Part shown: piece by piece, positions 1-8,632 of the stretch | How the letters are laid out: the number at the start of each line of letters is the position of its first letter | How positions within the stretch are numbered: the first letter of the stretch is position 1 | Notes under the pieces: model-generated | Seen by the model: the letters and a program-made list of their open reading frames with translations, nothing else | Told to the model about the DNA's origin: nothing | Database searches by the model: none | Origin: a virus | Virus record (IMG/VR): IMGVR_UViG_3300036861_000467 | Coordinates: 1-43,789 of that record | Strand: one strand, 5' to 3' | DNA: 43,789 bases | Made by a program: the position numbers and the translations under genes

Positions 1-46
1 AGTTTTCGCGAGTGTCAGAAGCGAAGTTCCTGCATAGGGGAGATTT

Positions 47-1555
47 GTGACCGCGACTGCGTATGCGGGGAAGGGGCTGTCGCCGCCGCGGCGTGTGCCT
101 GGCAAGCCGTTCACGGTGTCGCATTTTCGGGCGTGGTCGGCGCGGTTTCGGTTGAAGGATGGGAAGCGGTTTGTCCTTGAGGAGTGGGAAGCGCGGTTCT
201 TGGAGGATCTGTTTGCTAGGGAGTTGGGGCGGCCGGTGTTTTCCGAGTTGTGGCTGGTGGTTCCGGAGGGGAATGGCAAGACGACGTTTTTCGCGCTGGT
301 GGTGCTGTACACGGTTGAGTTTGCGCGGGAGGCGTGGGTTCCGGTGGCTGCGTCGGCGCGTGATCAGGCGGTTGATCTGACGTACCGGATCGCGGCGGGG
401 TTTGTGCAGCGGAATGGGCTTGAGGTGCCGAGGGGCCAGTTCAGGCTGCACCCGGGTTACCGGACGATCGTTCATGAGGAGTCGCGTGGCGCGGCGAAGA
501 TTTTCGCTTCGGATGCGGCGTCGGGTGATGGGGTCGATCCGACGTTGGCGCTGATCGAGGAGCTACACCGGTTGGCGTCGATGGAGCTGTACGAGACGTG
601 GGCGGGGAAGCTTGACAAGTCGGGCGGCCAGTTGGTGATCGCCTCGACGGCCGGCGAACCGGGCGGGCCGTTTGAGGAGTTGCGGGAACGGATTCGCCAG
701 TCGGCGGACGAGTATGAGCGGGACGGGTGTTTTGTGCGCGCCGCGTCGGCGGGTGTGGTGCTGCACGAGTACGCGATTCCGGAAGACGGCGACCCGGAGG
801 ATCTTGAGCTTGTCGCTGCCGCGAACCCGTTTTCGGCGATTACGGTCGAAACGTTGGCGAGGAAGCGGGCGAAGCCGTCTTGGAGGTTGAACCATTGGCG
901 TCGCTTCACCTGCAACCTCCCGACGAGGGCGGAGGAGGCAGCAATCCAGGAGGCGGAATGGTTCGCCGCGGCTACCGAAGAGAGGATCCCCGTCGGGGAG
1001 TCTGTCTGGGTTGGGATGGATGTCGCGTGGAAGTGGGACACGACCGCGATTGTTCCGCTCTGGATCCGAGACTCGGAGTTCCGGCTTCTGGGTCCGGCGT
1101 CGATCATTGAGCCGCCGCGCGACGGTACTTCAACGCATCCCGACGAGGTGAAGCGGGCGCTCTATGAGATCCATGCTGTGAATCCGATCCACACGGTTGT
1201 GATGGACATGTCCTATGCCGATGACGTGGCGGCCTGGATCAGCGATGAGCTCAACGCGACGGTGATCGATCGCAGCCAAACGAACACTGCAGCTATTGAG
1301 GATTACAACTCGTTCATGGAGGCACTACGAAACGGGTGGCTTCGCCACTCGGGTGACCAGGGTCTCACGAAACATGCTTTGAACGCGGCTGCGAGGATGC
1401 TGCCGCAAGGTGACATTCGTTTCGACCGTCTGAAGAAGGGTCGGCTTGCTGAGCAGGATCGGCGAGTGATTGATGCGTTGACGGCGGCGGCGATGGTGCA
1501 CTGCCTCGCATGTCAGGAGACTCCGATGCTGGAGCCTATGTTCGCATGGACATAG
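47..1555 (+). CDS. terL: Terminase large subunit (TerL)
   Basis: This is the ATP-driven motor and nuclease that cuts concatemeric DNA and pumps it into the prohead through the portal. The 502-residue length is normal. The N-terminal ATPase shows a Walker A-like VPEGNGKTT at 72-80, a Walker B region ending LALIEE at 167-172 and a coupling motif ASTAG at 199-203. The C-terminal RNase H-like nuclease shows acidic residues at D325 (VGMDVAWKWD), D387 (VVMDMS) and D476 (VIDAL). The start is a GTG with AGGGGAG just upstream. The portal gene overlaps its end. No small subunit gene precedes it in the window; it may lie outside or be unrecognised. Confidence 0.96.
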   Translation: MTATAYAGKGLSPPRRVPGKPFTVSHFRAWSARFRLKDGKRFVLEEWEARFLEDLFARELGRPVFSELWLVVPEGNGKTTFFALVVLYTVEFAREAWVPVAASARDQAVDLTYRIAAGFVQRNGLEVPRGQFRLHPGYRTIVHEESRGAAKIFASDAASGDGVDPTLALIEELHRLASMELYETWAGKLDKSGGQLVIASTAGEPGGPFEELRERIRQSADEYERDGCFVRAASAGVVLHEYAIPEDGDPEDLELVAAANPFSAITVETLARKRAKPSWRLNHWRRFTCNLPTRAEEAAIQEAEWFAAATEERIPVGESVWVGMDVAWKWDTTAIVPLWIRDSEFRLLGPASIIEPPRDGTSTHPDEVKRALYEIHAVNPIHTVVMDMSYADDVAAWISDELNATVIDRSQTNTAAIEDYNSFMEALRNGWLRHSGDQGLTKHALNAAARMLPQGDIRFDRLKKGRLAEQDRRVIDALTAAAMVHCLACQETPMLEPMFAWT

Positions 1556-2952
1556 TCGTCAGACGAGACAGCCTGCTCGGCCGCGTCGCGAGCCGGTTCG
1601 AGAAGCAACGTGCCGCATCCCCGTTGTCGTTGCAGCAGTGGATTGAGCAGTTCACGTTCTCGGGGGTTCAGTACCAGTTCGTGCCGTCGATGGCGTATCC
1701 GGGTGAGAAGCAGGAGCCGCCGGAGGCGTCGTTCAACGGCTACGTCAGCGCGGCCTATAAGCAGAACGGGGTCATCTTCGCCTGTCTGGAGACGCGGCGG
1801 TTGTTGTTCTCGGAGGCACGGTTCCAGTACCGCAGGTTGCGGTCGGGTCGGCCGGGCGAGTTGTGGGGGAACTCGGAGCTGCAGGTGCTGGAGCAGCCGT
1901 GGCCGTCCGGGACGACAGGGGATTTGTTGTCGCGGATGGAGCAGGACGCGTCGCTTGCCGGGAATGCGTACATCTACCGGGAGGGTTCGCGGTTGAAGCG
2001 GCTGCGGCCGGACTGGGTCGCGATTCTGCTCGGCTCCCAGTACGACCTTGACCCGGAGAACACGGGCGAGCTTGATGTGCTCGGCTACGCCTACTACCCC
2101 GGCGGCGTCCATTCGGGGAACGATCCGGTGCCTCTGTTGCCGCAAGACGTGGCGCATTACGCGCCGATCCCTGATCCGTGCGCGCGGTTCCGCGGCATGT
2201 CCTGGCTAACGCCGATCATCACCGAGTTGATGGCGGACCAGGCGGCGACGACGCACAAGCTGAAGTTCTTCGAGAATGGTGCGACACCGAACTTCGCGAT
2301 CAAGTACGACCCGAACGTTGTCAAGGACAATCTGGGCTGGCAACGCTGGGTCGAGATGTACGAGCAGCGGTTTGGCGAGGCGACTGCGAACGCCTACATG
2401 AACGCGTACAAGACGTTGCATCTCGGGCTCGGCGCGGACATCGTTCCGGTAGGGACGGACCTGCGGCAGCTTGAGTTCAAGATTACGCAGGGCGCGGGCG
2501 AAACACGGATCTGCGCCGCTGCCCGTGTGCCGCCGGTCGTCGTCGGCGTCTCGGAGGGGTTGCAGGCCGCGACGTACTCGAACTACGGTCAGGCGAGACG
2601 GCATTTCGCCGATGGCACGCTGCGCCCTCTCTGGCGGAACGCCGCCGGGAGCCTCGCGACGATCATGAACGTCCCTGCCGACTCGGAGCTTTGGTACGAC
2701 GACCGCGACATCCCCTTCCTGGCCGAGGACGTGAAGGACGCGGCGGAGGCGCAGCAGAAGGACGCGCAGACGCTAAGGACGCTCGTCGAGGCAGGCTGGG
2801 AGCCGGACGCAAGCATCGACGCGGTAATCGCCGGTGACCTTGCCCGGCTGAAGGGGAAGCACACCGGGCTGACCTCGGTGCAGCTTCAACCGCCCGGCAC
2901 CGCGTCATCGAATGGCAGCGGCGACCCGAGCTCGGTTCCGCAGCCCGCGTAG
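1546..2952 (+). CDS. Portal protein
   Basis: Portal subunit of the HK97/SPP1-like type, forming the dodecameric ring at the head vertex that binds TerL and the connectors. About 468 residues, the usual size. Supporting features are the position between TerL and the protease, the N-terminal NGVIFACLETRRLLFSEA segment typical of these portals, the long central helix region, and the ICAAARVPPVVVGVSEG stretch near residue 330 with the following YSNYGQARRHF. I prefer ATG 1546, which overlaps the TerL stop by 10 bases. An in-frame ATG at 1510 would add 12 residues but has no ribosome binding site. The C-terminal 30 residues are Ser/Gly/Pro-rich and probably disordered. Confidence 0.93.
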   Translation: MDIVVRRDSLLGRVASRFEKQRAASPLSLQQWIEQFTFSGVQYQFVPSMAYPGEKQEPPEASFNGYVSAAYKQNGVIFACLETRRLLFSEARFQYRRLRSGRPGELWGNSELQVLEQPWPSGTTGDLLSRMEQDASLAGNAYIYREGSRLKRLRPDWVAILLGSQYDLDPENTGELDVLGYAYYPGGVHSGNDPVPLLPQDVAHYAPIPDPCARFRGMSWLTPIITELMADQAATTHKLKFFENGATPNFAIKYDPNVVKDNLGWQRWVEMYEQRFGEATANAYMNAYKTLHLGLGADIVPVGTDLRQLEFKITQGAGETRICAAARVPPVVVGVSEGLQAATYSNYGQARRHFADGTLRPLWRNAAGSLATIMNVPADSELWYDDRDIPFLAEDVKDAAEAQQKDAQTLRTLVEAGWEPDASIDAVIAGDLARLKGKHTGLTSVQLQPPGTASSNGSGDPSSVPQPA

Positions 2953-2973
2953 ACAAGACACGTAGGAGGAGAA

Positions 2974-4626
2974 ATGACCGAAGCCCGCCCACACCGCGGA
3001 GAGTTTGGCCGCGCGATGCCGAGCGGTTTCGACCTCATCCGCTCCCAGAACGGCGGGCCGCGCAGGCTCGCGGGGCACTTCGCGGTCTTCAACGAGTGGA
3101 CTGAGATCAACTCGCGGATCGAGGGGCACTTCATGGAGCGGATCGTCCCTGGGGCGTTCGCGAAAACGATCCGTGAGCGCGGCGACCGGATCAAGTTGTT
3201 GCTCGAGCACGGGATGCACCCGCAGTTGGGGAAGAGCCCGATCGGGAAAATCACGCTGCTCAAGGAGGACGACACGGGCGGCTACTTCGAGGCCGAGCTG
3301 TTCCCGAGCGTCCCTGAGCTCGTGATGGAGGGTCTGGAGGCAGGCGAGTACGGCGCGTCATTCTGGTTCGGAATCCTGCACGCGAACTGGGAACAGCGTC
3401 CGCCAAAGTCGGCGCACAACCCGCAGGGAATCTCGGAGCAGTCGCTGACCGAGCTGATGCTGAAGGAGTTCGGGCCAGTGACGTTTCCGATCTACGACAG
3501 CGCAACGGTCGGTGTTCGTTCGTTGACGGACGAGGCTGTCGTGCACGAGTTCGCGGAGGATCCCGCCTGGCTGACGAAGGTCGTCGAGCGCGAGGGACTT
3601 GAGGTTGTCGCTGGGGAGGAGACTCAGCGCAAGCGGTCTTACATGCGCGCGGCTGAGGCGATCGGCGACTCGGCCTGGGCTATTCACCCGACGATGCTGA
3701 GCACGATTCTTCAGATCGTCGGTGAACGCCGGGCAGGCTATCGGCCCAGCGACGAAGAAATTCGCGAACGAGTCGGGACGCGACAGGTCCCCGAAGAACC
3801 AAAGCCGGAGGAGCGCTCGACCCAGTCGGTTGCGGTCATTCCGATTCAGGGGCCATTGTTTCCGAAAGCGAATCTGATGACGGAAATGAGCGGCGCCACG
3901 AGCGTCGAGACCGTTGCAGGCGCGTTCCGGGAAGCCGTTGCCGATGGGAGCGTCAAGGCGATCGTTCTCAACATCGATTCGCCTGGCGGGGTCGTTGACC
4001 TGATCCCTGAGTTCGCCAGCGAGATCATGGAAGCCCGCGGCACCAAACCGATCGTGGCTGTCGCGAACACGTTCGCGGCAAGCGCCGCCTACTGGATCGC
4101 CAGTGCAGCGGACGAGATCGTCGTTAGCCCGAGCAGCGAAGTCGGATCGATCGGCGTCTACTCCGCCCATGACGACATCAGCGCGGCACAAAAGAAGCTT
4201 GGGATCAAGACGACCTTGGTGTCGGCTGCGAAATACAAGGTTGAGGGGAATCCATACGAGCCGCTGAGCGATGAGGCAGAGGCCGAGATGCAGCGCAAGG
4301 TCGATGCCTACTACCGCATGTTCGTTGCTGCGGTTGCTGCGGGTCGTGGTGTTCCTGAAAAGACTGTCCTGTCCGGCTATGGGCAGGGCCGGATGGTGAT
4401 GGCCGAAGACGCGGTTTCGCGTGGCATGGCGGACCGTGTTGCCACCATCGAACAGACGATTGCGCGGCTGGAGCGGAAGCAAGAGCCTGCGCAGACCAAC
4501 AAAGCCGTGGAGCCGGAGCCCGCTGAGGCCACCACTCCTCTCGAGCCGGAGCCCAAGGCGGCCACCACTCAAACCCGGCAATTCCGAAGCAGAGAGGAGT
4601 TCCTGGCATGGATTTCAGGGACCTGA
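2974..4626 (+). CDS. Fused prohead protease: HK97-type (S78) plus ClpP-like (S49)
   Basis: A 550-residue protein carrying two protease domains that normally occur as alternatives. Residues 25-195 match the HK97 prohead protease family (S78), with RIVPGAF, the likely catalytic His79 in LLLEHG and Ser129 in YGASFWF. Residues 285-500 match the S49/SppA-like phage proteases (lambda C type), with NIDSPGG at 333-339, the nucleophile Ser370 in FAASAAYW and the probable Lys422 in KYKVEGNPYEP. A 70-residue linker joins them, and a charged Pro/Glu/Ala tail ends the protein. Both domains appear catalytically intact. Family knowledge says it cleaves scaffold or capsid delta domain during head maturation. 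A strong AGGAGG precedes the start. Confidence 0.92.
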   Translation: MTEARPHRGEFGRAMPSGFDLIRSQNGGPRRLAGHFAVFNEWTEINSRIEGHFMERIVPGAFAKTIRERGDRIKLLLEHGMHPQLGKSPIGKITLLKEDDTGGYFEAELFPSVPELVMEGLEAGEYGASFWFGILHANWEQRPPKSAHNPQGISEQSLTELMLKEFGPVTFPIYDSATVGVRSLTDEAVVHEFAEDPAWLTKVVEREGLEVVAGEETQRKRSYMRAAEAIGDSAWAIHPTMLSTILQIVGERRAGYRPSDEEIRERVGTRQVPEEPKPEERSTQSVAVIPIQGPLFPKANLMTEMSGATSVETVAGAFREAVADGSVKAIVLNIDSPGGVVDLIPEFASEIMEARGTKPIVAVANTFAASAAYWIASAADEIVVSPSSEVGSIGVYSAHDDISAAQKKLGIKTTLVSAAKYKVEGNPYEPLSDEAEAEMQRKVDAYYRMFVAAVAAGRGVPEKTVLSGYGQGRMVMAEDAVSRGMADRVATIEQTIARLERKQEPAQTNKAVEPEPAEATTPLEPEPKAATTQTRQFRSREEFLAWISGT

Positions 4627-6107
4627 ACGAGCTCCGGTCGATCGAGGAGCTCGCGACCTACCAGAAGGAACTGCAGGCGAGGAAGGACGAACTGAACCAG
4701 GAGTTCGACGGCCTGCCGTTCACCGACGACGCACGCGAGGAGTACGCTCGCTGCGACGTCGACGAGAAGGAGATCGACAAGCGTGTGACCGAGCTGCGTG
4801 CGCGGCTCGAGGACATCACACGGCGTGCGCAGCGGTCGGAACAGCTGGAGCAGACAACGGACGTGTTCCAGACCACGCGGCCTGGCGTCGTGAAGGGAGA
4901 CGCGATCTACGACCTGTCGACCGTCCGCCGCAGTTGGGACGACCCGTCGGTCGAAGGTTCGCAGCTTCGCGACCGTGCGCTGCGGGCGGTCGAGATCGCG
5001 CAGTTCCCGCACGAGCGGGCGAACCGGGAGGACTGCCAGACGCACGTTGAGCGGCTGGTTGCCCGGATCGACGACGAGCAGGGCACATTCAGCCGCTACC
5101 TGATCGAGACCGGGTCGCCGCAGTATCGGCGGGCGTTCTCGAAGTACCTGGCTGACGGTGGGGTCGCGAACACTCGCACCCCGGCGGAGAACCAGATGCT
5201 GCAGCGTGCCGCGTCGCTGACGACGACGGCCGGCGGCTTCGCGGTCCCATTCGTTCTGGATCCGACGGTGATCCCGACCGGGTCGGGTGCGATCAACCCG
5301 TACCGGGCGATCTCGAACGTGAAGACGCAGAGCGTCGACGAGTGGCGCGGGGTGTCTTCGGCGGGGATCACGGCGGCGTTCCAGGCGGAGGCGGCGGCGG
5401 TAACGGATGCTGCTCCGACGCTGGCGCAGCCGACGGTGTCGACGGAGATGGCGCGCGCGTTCGTGCCGTTCTCGATCGAGATCGGTCAGGACTGGGGCTC
5501 GTTCGCCTCGGAGATGGCGTCGATGATCCAGGACTCGAAGGACGTGCTTGAGGCGACGAAGTTCGCGGTCGGATCGGGCACGAACGAGCCGTTCGGCGTC
5601 ATCACCGGCGCGACGACGGTGTACACGGCGGCGGGCACGAACGCCCTCGTGGTGGCGGACGTCTACGGTGTCCACAACGCGTTGGGGCCTCGGTTCCGGG
5701 CGCAGGCGGTGTGGACGTTCAACAACGCGGTCACCGATCGGATCCGGCAGCTCGACACCGCCGGCGGCGCGAACCTGTGGGTGCAGAACCTGCAGTTGCG
5801 TTCCGCTGCGGTGCCGAACGGGTTCACGGACGGCCGGATGGGCGCCGATCTACTCGGCAAGCCAGCGTATGAGGCGTCGGCGCAGTCGGGGACGTTCACG
5901 ACCGGCCAGCTGATCGGTGTGATCGGCGATTACGGCCGCGGCTACGTGATCGTCGACCGGATCGGTTTGAACATCGAGACGATCCCGCACATCTTCGGCG
6001 CAGCACAGGGGAACCTGCCCACCGGTCAGCGTGGATTGTTCGCGTACTGGCGTGTCGGCGCGAAGGTCGTTGACGCGAACATGTTCCGCACGCTGAAGCT
6101 GGCGTGA
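4608..6107 (+). CDS. Major capsid protein, HK97 fold, with N-terminal delta domain
   Basis: Main head subunit, 499 residues. Residues 1-80 are a charged coiled coil (QKELQARKDELNQEF) typical of the scaffolding delta domain that the adjacent protease removes. From about residue 200 the sequence follows the HK97 capsid family: LTTTAGGFAVPFVLDP, then VSTEMARAFVPFSIEIGQDW (E-loop and spine region), SGTNEPFGVIT, and the closing GLFAYWRVGAKVVDANMFRTLKLA. The gene overlaps the protease by 19 bases and has GAGAGGAG upstream. The natural cleavage site is probably between residues 100 and 200 but cannot be fixed from sequence. Confidence 0.96.
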   Translation: MDFRDLNELRSIEELATYQKELQARKDELNQEFDGLPFTDDAREEYARCDVDEKEIDKRVTELRARLEDITRRAQRSEQLEQTTDVFQTTRPGVVKGDAIYDLSTVRRSWDDPSVEGSQLRDRALRAVEIAQFPHERANREDCQTHVERLVARIDDEQGTFSRYLIETGSPQYRRAFSKYLADGGVANTRTPAENQMLQRAASLTTTAGGFAVPFVLDPTVIPTGSGAINPYRAISNVKTQSVDEWRGVSSAGITAAFQAEAAAVTDAAPTLAQPTVSTEMARAFVPFSIEIGQDWGSFASEMASMIQDSKDVLEATKFAVGSGTNEPFGVITGATTVYTAAGTNALVVADVYGVHNALGPRFRAQAVWTFNNAVTDRIRQLDTAGGANLWVQNLQLRSAAVPNGFTDGRMGADLLGKPAYEASAQSGTFTTGQLIGVIGDYGRGYVIVDRIGLNIETIPHIFGAAQGNLPTGQRGLFAYWRVGAKVVDANMFRTLKLA

Positions 6108-6394
6108 TCGCGATGGCGGCGAAGAAGAAGACCAAGGAAGCCGCGGAGGCGAAGCTCGCGAAGCAGCAGGCCGAAGCGGCTGGCGCTGGTCGTGCGGTCG
6201 AGAAGGACCGAACGGAACGGAAAAGTGCTCCTGCCGACAAGGGGCCGGGCTTCGAGACCGAGACGCCGTCGGCGTTGGCGTTGGCGAAGGTCGGCAACCT
6301 CGACGGTGAGGACGTGAAGCCGGACGGGTACGAGGCCGCGAGCAAGCACGGCGAGCGCTACCAGGCGGAGAAGAAGAAGCACCGCTGGGGCTGA
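6104..6394 (+). CDS. Small Lys/Ala-rich charged protein, unknown
   Basis: 96 residues from the GTG that overlaps the capsid stop (GTGA), or 93 from ATG 6113. The N-terminus is a run of Lys, Ala and Glu (AAKKKTKEAAEAKLAKQQAE) and the C-terminus ends KKKHRWG. No domain recognised. The position directly behind the capsid gene, where small head-associated or head-tail proteins sit, suggests a virion or assembly role, but nothing in the sequence proves it. Confidence 0.6.
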   Translation: MIAMAAKKKTKEAAEAKLAKQQAEAAGAGRAVEKDRTERKSAPADKGPGFETETPSALALAKVGNLDGEDVKPDGYEAASKHGERYQAEKKKHRWG

Positions 6395-6530
6395 CGCTCT
6401 ACTAGCCAAACGACGGGGGCGGTTCGCGCCGAGCCACAGCGGTCGAACCGTCCTCGTGTCCCCCGTGGGGGCTGGCGGCGCCGACCTCACCGGCCCAGTC
6501 CAGCCCCCGCTCCCATGAAGGAGGAACGCA
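6395..6530. other. Structured intergenic segment with competing hairpins
   Basis: 136 bases without a gene between two late genes. A 10-bp stem forms between 6417-6426 and 6444-6453 (one G-U pair). A perfect 9-bp inverted repeat, GGGGGCTGG at 6467-6475 and CCAGCCCCC at 6500-6508, follows. CCCCC at 6460-6464 can instead pair with GGGGG at 6467-6471, so the two downstream folds exclude each other. The segment ends in a strong AAGGAGG before the next ATG. No T-run follows either stem, so it is not a typical terminator. Confidence 0.5.
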
Positions 6531-6821
6531 ATGCCGAGTACAACCACAGACCGAAACAAGAACATGGTCGCCGCACGCGAGGCGATCGTGATCAACGTCG
6601 GCGGAAGGCCGACCGAGTACCGGAAGATCACGGTGCGGGACAAGCGGTCGGGCGAGATGAAGGAGATCCTCGACACCGACAACGACCCTGTCGACCCCGG
6701 GGATCCAGGCACGCCTTACGCGTTCAAGGCGTTCCAGCGGGTGCACAAGAGCCACCCGGCGGTGAAGGAGTGCCCGGGCGCGTTCGTCGGCGCGGACGAG
6801 CTCGACGAGGACAGCGAGTGA
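6531..6821 (+). CDS. Hypothetical protein, 96 aa
   Basis: Preceded by an ideal AAGGAGG at 6518-6524, so it is very likely translated strongly. The sequence is hydrophilic with a predicted beta segment (AIVINVGGRPTEYRKITVRD) and an acidic end (GADELDEDSE). No family recognised. It opens the inserted block between the capsid and connector genes, and the strong start site suggests an abundant product, perhaps a head accessory protein. That role is inference from position only. Confidence 0.65.
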   Translation: MPSTTTDRNKNMVAAREAIVINVGGRPTEYRKITVRDKRSGEMKEILDTDNDPVDPGDPGTPYAFKAFQRVHKSHPAVKECPGAFVGADELDEDSE

Positions 6822-6834
6822 TCCCATTCGACTG

Positions 6835-7491
6835 ATGCGGGATCTTCTCGTGATCTTGAACCCGCGCCGGATCGGCGAGTGCATGCGCGCGTTCGCCGAG
6901 CTGGCGATGGATCGGCTCTGGCTGAGGAACATGGACGAACTGGACATCGAAAAGAGCTGGCCAGAAATCCTCGGTGCGGCAAGCGCGTACGACCGGATGA
7001 TCCTGATCAGCGACGATGGAGTTGTCCGCCAGCACGCGCTCGACGCGGTCGTTGAGCTACTCGACGATGGGCGCCCGGTCGTGACCGGCTATTCAAACCT
7101 GGACGCGACCGACTTCCGCGTCAACCTGAACCGTGCACCGCTTCTCGAGCAGTCCGAGCCAGATGAATACGACTTCTACACGCTCGGTGAGGTGCTTTGC
7201 TGGCCAGACCGGGCCGTGCCGACGACGTTCTGTGGGTTCGCGCTTACCGGCATGAGCCACGAGCTCTGGTCGCGGTTCCCGTTCAACGCGAACTACGGCT
7301 CCGACTTCAGCCTTTCGAGGCGGCTAGGTGCACAGGGGATCCCGATTGTCGGTGCGCGCGACGCGTTCGTCTGGCATGTCAAGGAGAAGTGGAGCCAGCG
7401 CGACCAAGACCCGCGCAAACGGTCGCATGTTGCGCTGTATCCCGGCGACGGGTCGGAACCCGCGGCGATCGAGCTTGAGGTCGTGCAGTGA
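6835..7491 (+). CDS. Glycosyltransferase-like protein (GT-A type), first of cassette
   Basis: 218 residues. Features consistent with a GT-A glycosyltransferase are DRMILISDDGVV (a DxD-like acidic motif after a beta strand, residues 54-63), FCGFALTGMSHELW (like the acceptor-side motif of family 2 enzymes) and the ending DAFVWHVKEKW, common in phage-encoded enzymes of this kind. It would transfer a sugar from a nucleotide sugar to a virion protein or cell-wall target. It overlaps the acyltransferase gene by 4 bases, so the cassette is translationally coupled. Substrate unknown. The exact family assignment is moderate. Confidence 0.65.
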   Translation: MRDLLVILNPRRIGECMRAFAELAMDRLWLRNMDELDIEKSWPEILGAASAYDRMILISDDGVVRQHALDAVVELLDDGRPVVTGYSNLDATDFRVNLNRAPLLEQSEPDEYDFYTLGEVLCWPDRAVPTTFCGFALTGMSHELWSRFPFNANYGSDFSLSRRLGAQGIPIVGARDAFVWHVKEKWSQRDQDPRKRSHVALYPGDGSEPAAIELEVVQ

Positions 7492-7979
7492 AGCCGTACG
7501 GGATCCACGAGACGGCGGTCGTCGGGTCGCCGCCTGAGCATCGGGACTGGCAGTTCGGCGACCGGATGTTCTATCCCGAAATCCATGAGACGGCGCGGGT
7601 GAACGCGTTCTGCACGATCGACGCCGGGCTGCACAAGCCGACGCGGATCGGCCCTCGCACCTTCTGCATGGCACGGATACACGTAGGGCACGATGCGCAG
7701 ATCGGCGCTGACTGCGAGCTCGCGCCCGGGACGGTAATCGGCGGCCACGCCGTATTGGAGGACGGGGTGCGCTGCGGGATCGGCGTGCTCGTGCTGCCGT
7801 TCAAGCATGTCGGTGCGGGCGCAAGGCTCGGCGCTGGCGCGGTCGTGACGAAGGACGTCCCGGCCGGTGAGGTGTGGTGCGGCAATCCGGCGCGCAAGCT
7901 CGTGAAGAAGGCAACCGGGGTATTCCTGACGGAGTGTGAAGAACGTGGCTGGGACGAATACGCGGAGGCGTTCGCATGA
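7488..7979 (+). CDS. Hexapeptide-repeat acyl/acetyltransferase (left-handed beta helix)
   Basis: 163 residues with clear hexapeptide repeats from about 55 to 140: IGPRTFCMARIHVG, AQIGADCELAPGTVIGGHAVLEDGV, GAGARLGAGAVVTKDVPAGEVWCGNPAR. The last stretch is the standard closing motif of sugar O- or N-acetyltransferases, and the His in HVGHD is a candidate catalytic residue. It uses acetyl-CoA or another acyl-CoA to modify a sugar. The gene lies between two glycosyltransferase-like genes with 4-base overlaps on both sides, so a sugar donor or attached glycan is the likely substrate. Confidence 0.85.
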   Translation: MKPYGIHETAVVGSPPEHRDWQFGDRMFYPEIHETARVNAFCTIDAGLHKPTRIGPRTFCMARIHVGHDAQIGADCELAPGTVIGGHAVLEDGVRCGIGVLVLPFKHVGAGARLGAGAVVTKDVPAGEVWCGNPARKLVKKATGVFLTECEERGWDEYAEAFA

Positions 7980-8632
7980 ACGGCGGCACGATCGGTGTCT
8001 GCAGCGGCGAAGTTGTGCGATACGCCGACTTCTGCCAGGCGCTGACGATCCTCGGCAAGCCCGACGCGACGCGGCTGATCTGGGCGAAGACGAGCGACAT
8101 TGCTGGCAACTGCAACATGATCTTTCGGAACTTCAAGGGCGACTGGGTTTGGCTGATCGGCGACGATCACGTCTTCGACCCGGCGATCCTGCTGCGGCTG
8201 CTCGCCCATGACGTCGATGTGGTGGTGCCGTTGTGTCTGAAGCGGTCGCCGCCGTACGACCCGGTTGTCTACTCGCACCAAAACGCCGACGGACACTACG
8301 TCGGCCAGACGGACATGCCGGAGCACGGCCTGGTCGAGGTGTACGCGTGCGGCCAGGCCGGAATGCTGATCCGCCGTGAGGTGATCGAGGCGATCGAGGA
8401 TCCGTGGTTCGAGATGCACGGCGGCCCGAACGAAGACCTGAACTTCTGCGCAAAAGTCCGCGACGCCGGGTTCCGGCTCTGGTGTGACCTAGACAGCCTG
8501 CTCGGCCACATGGCGTCGCACACTGTCTGGCCTGCCTATCGCGAAGAGGGCTGGCACGCCGACCTCCATGTCGATCACCAATTGACGTTGCCGCTGCGAC
8601 GCTACGTGAAGGAGCCGGAATGCGTCGCCTGA
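7976..8632 (+). CDS. Glycosyltransferase family 2-like protein
   Basis: 218 residues. The GT-A signature is GDWVWLIGDDHVF (residues 55-67), in which GDDH supplies the metal-binding acidic pair. It is followed by VVPLCLKRSPPYDPVVY and by a C-terminal GGPNEDLNFCAKVRDAGFRLWCDLDSLLGH, which resembles the ED catalytic-base region of family 2 enzymes. It is the last gene of the three-gene sugar cassette, overlapping its neighbours by 4 and 13 bases. Family knowledge says such phage enzymes can glycosylate capsid or tail tube subunits. The acceptor here is inference. Confidence 0.78.
   Translation: MNGGTIGVCSGEVVRYADFCQALTILGKPDATRLIWAKTSDIAGNCNMIFRNFKGDWVWLIGDDHVFDPAILLRLLAHDVDVVVPLCLKRSPPYDPVVYSHQNADGHYVGQTDMPEHGLVEVYACGQAGMLIRREVIEAIEDPWFEMHGGPNEDLNFCAKVRDAGFRLWCDLDSLLGHMASHTVWPAYREEGWHADLHVDHQLTLPLRRYVKEPECVA

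Noticed and set aside
4569-5675. Long minus-strand ORF (368 codons) opposite the capsid gene
   Set aside because: Arg/His-rich translation with no ribosome site; a shadow of the GC-rich capsid gene. The same applies to antisense ORFs at 3358-4581, 19071-20105, 21315-22136 and 23413-24594.
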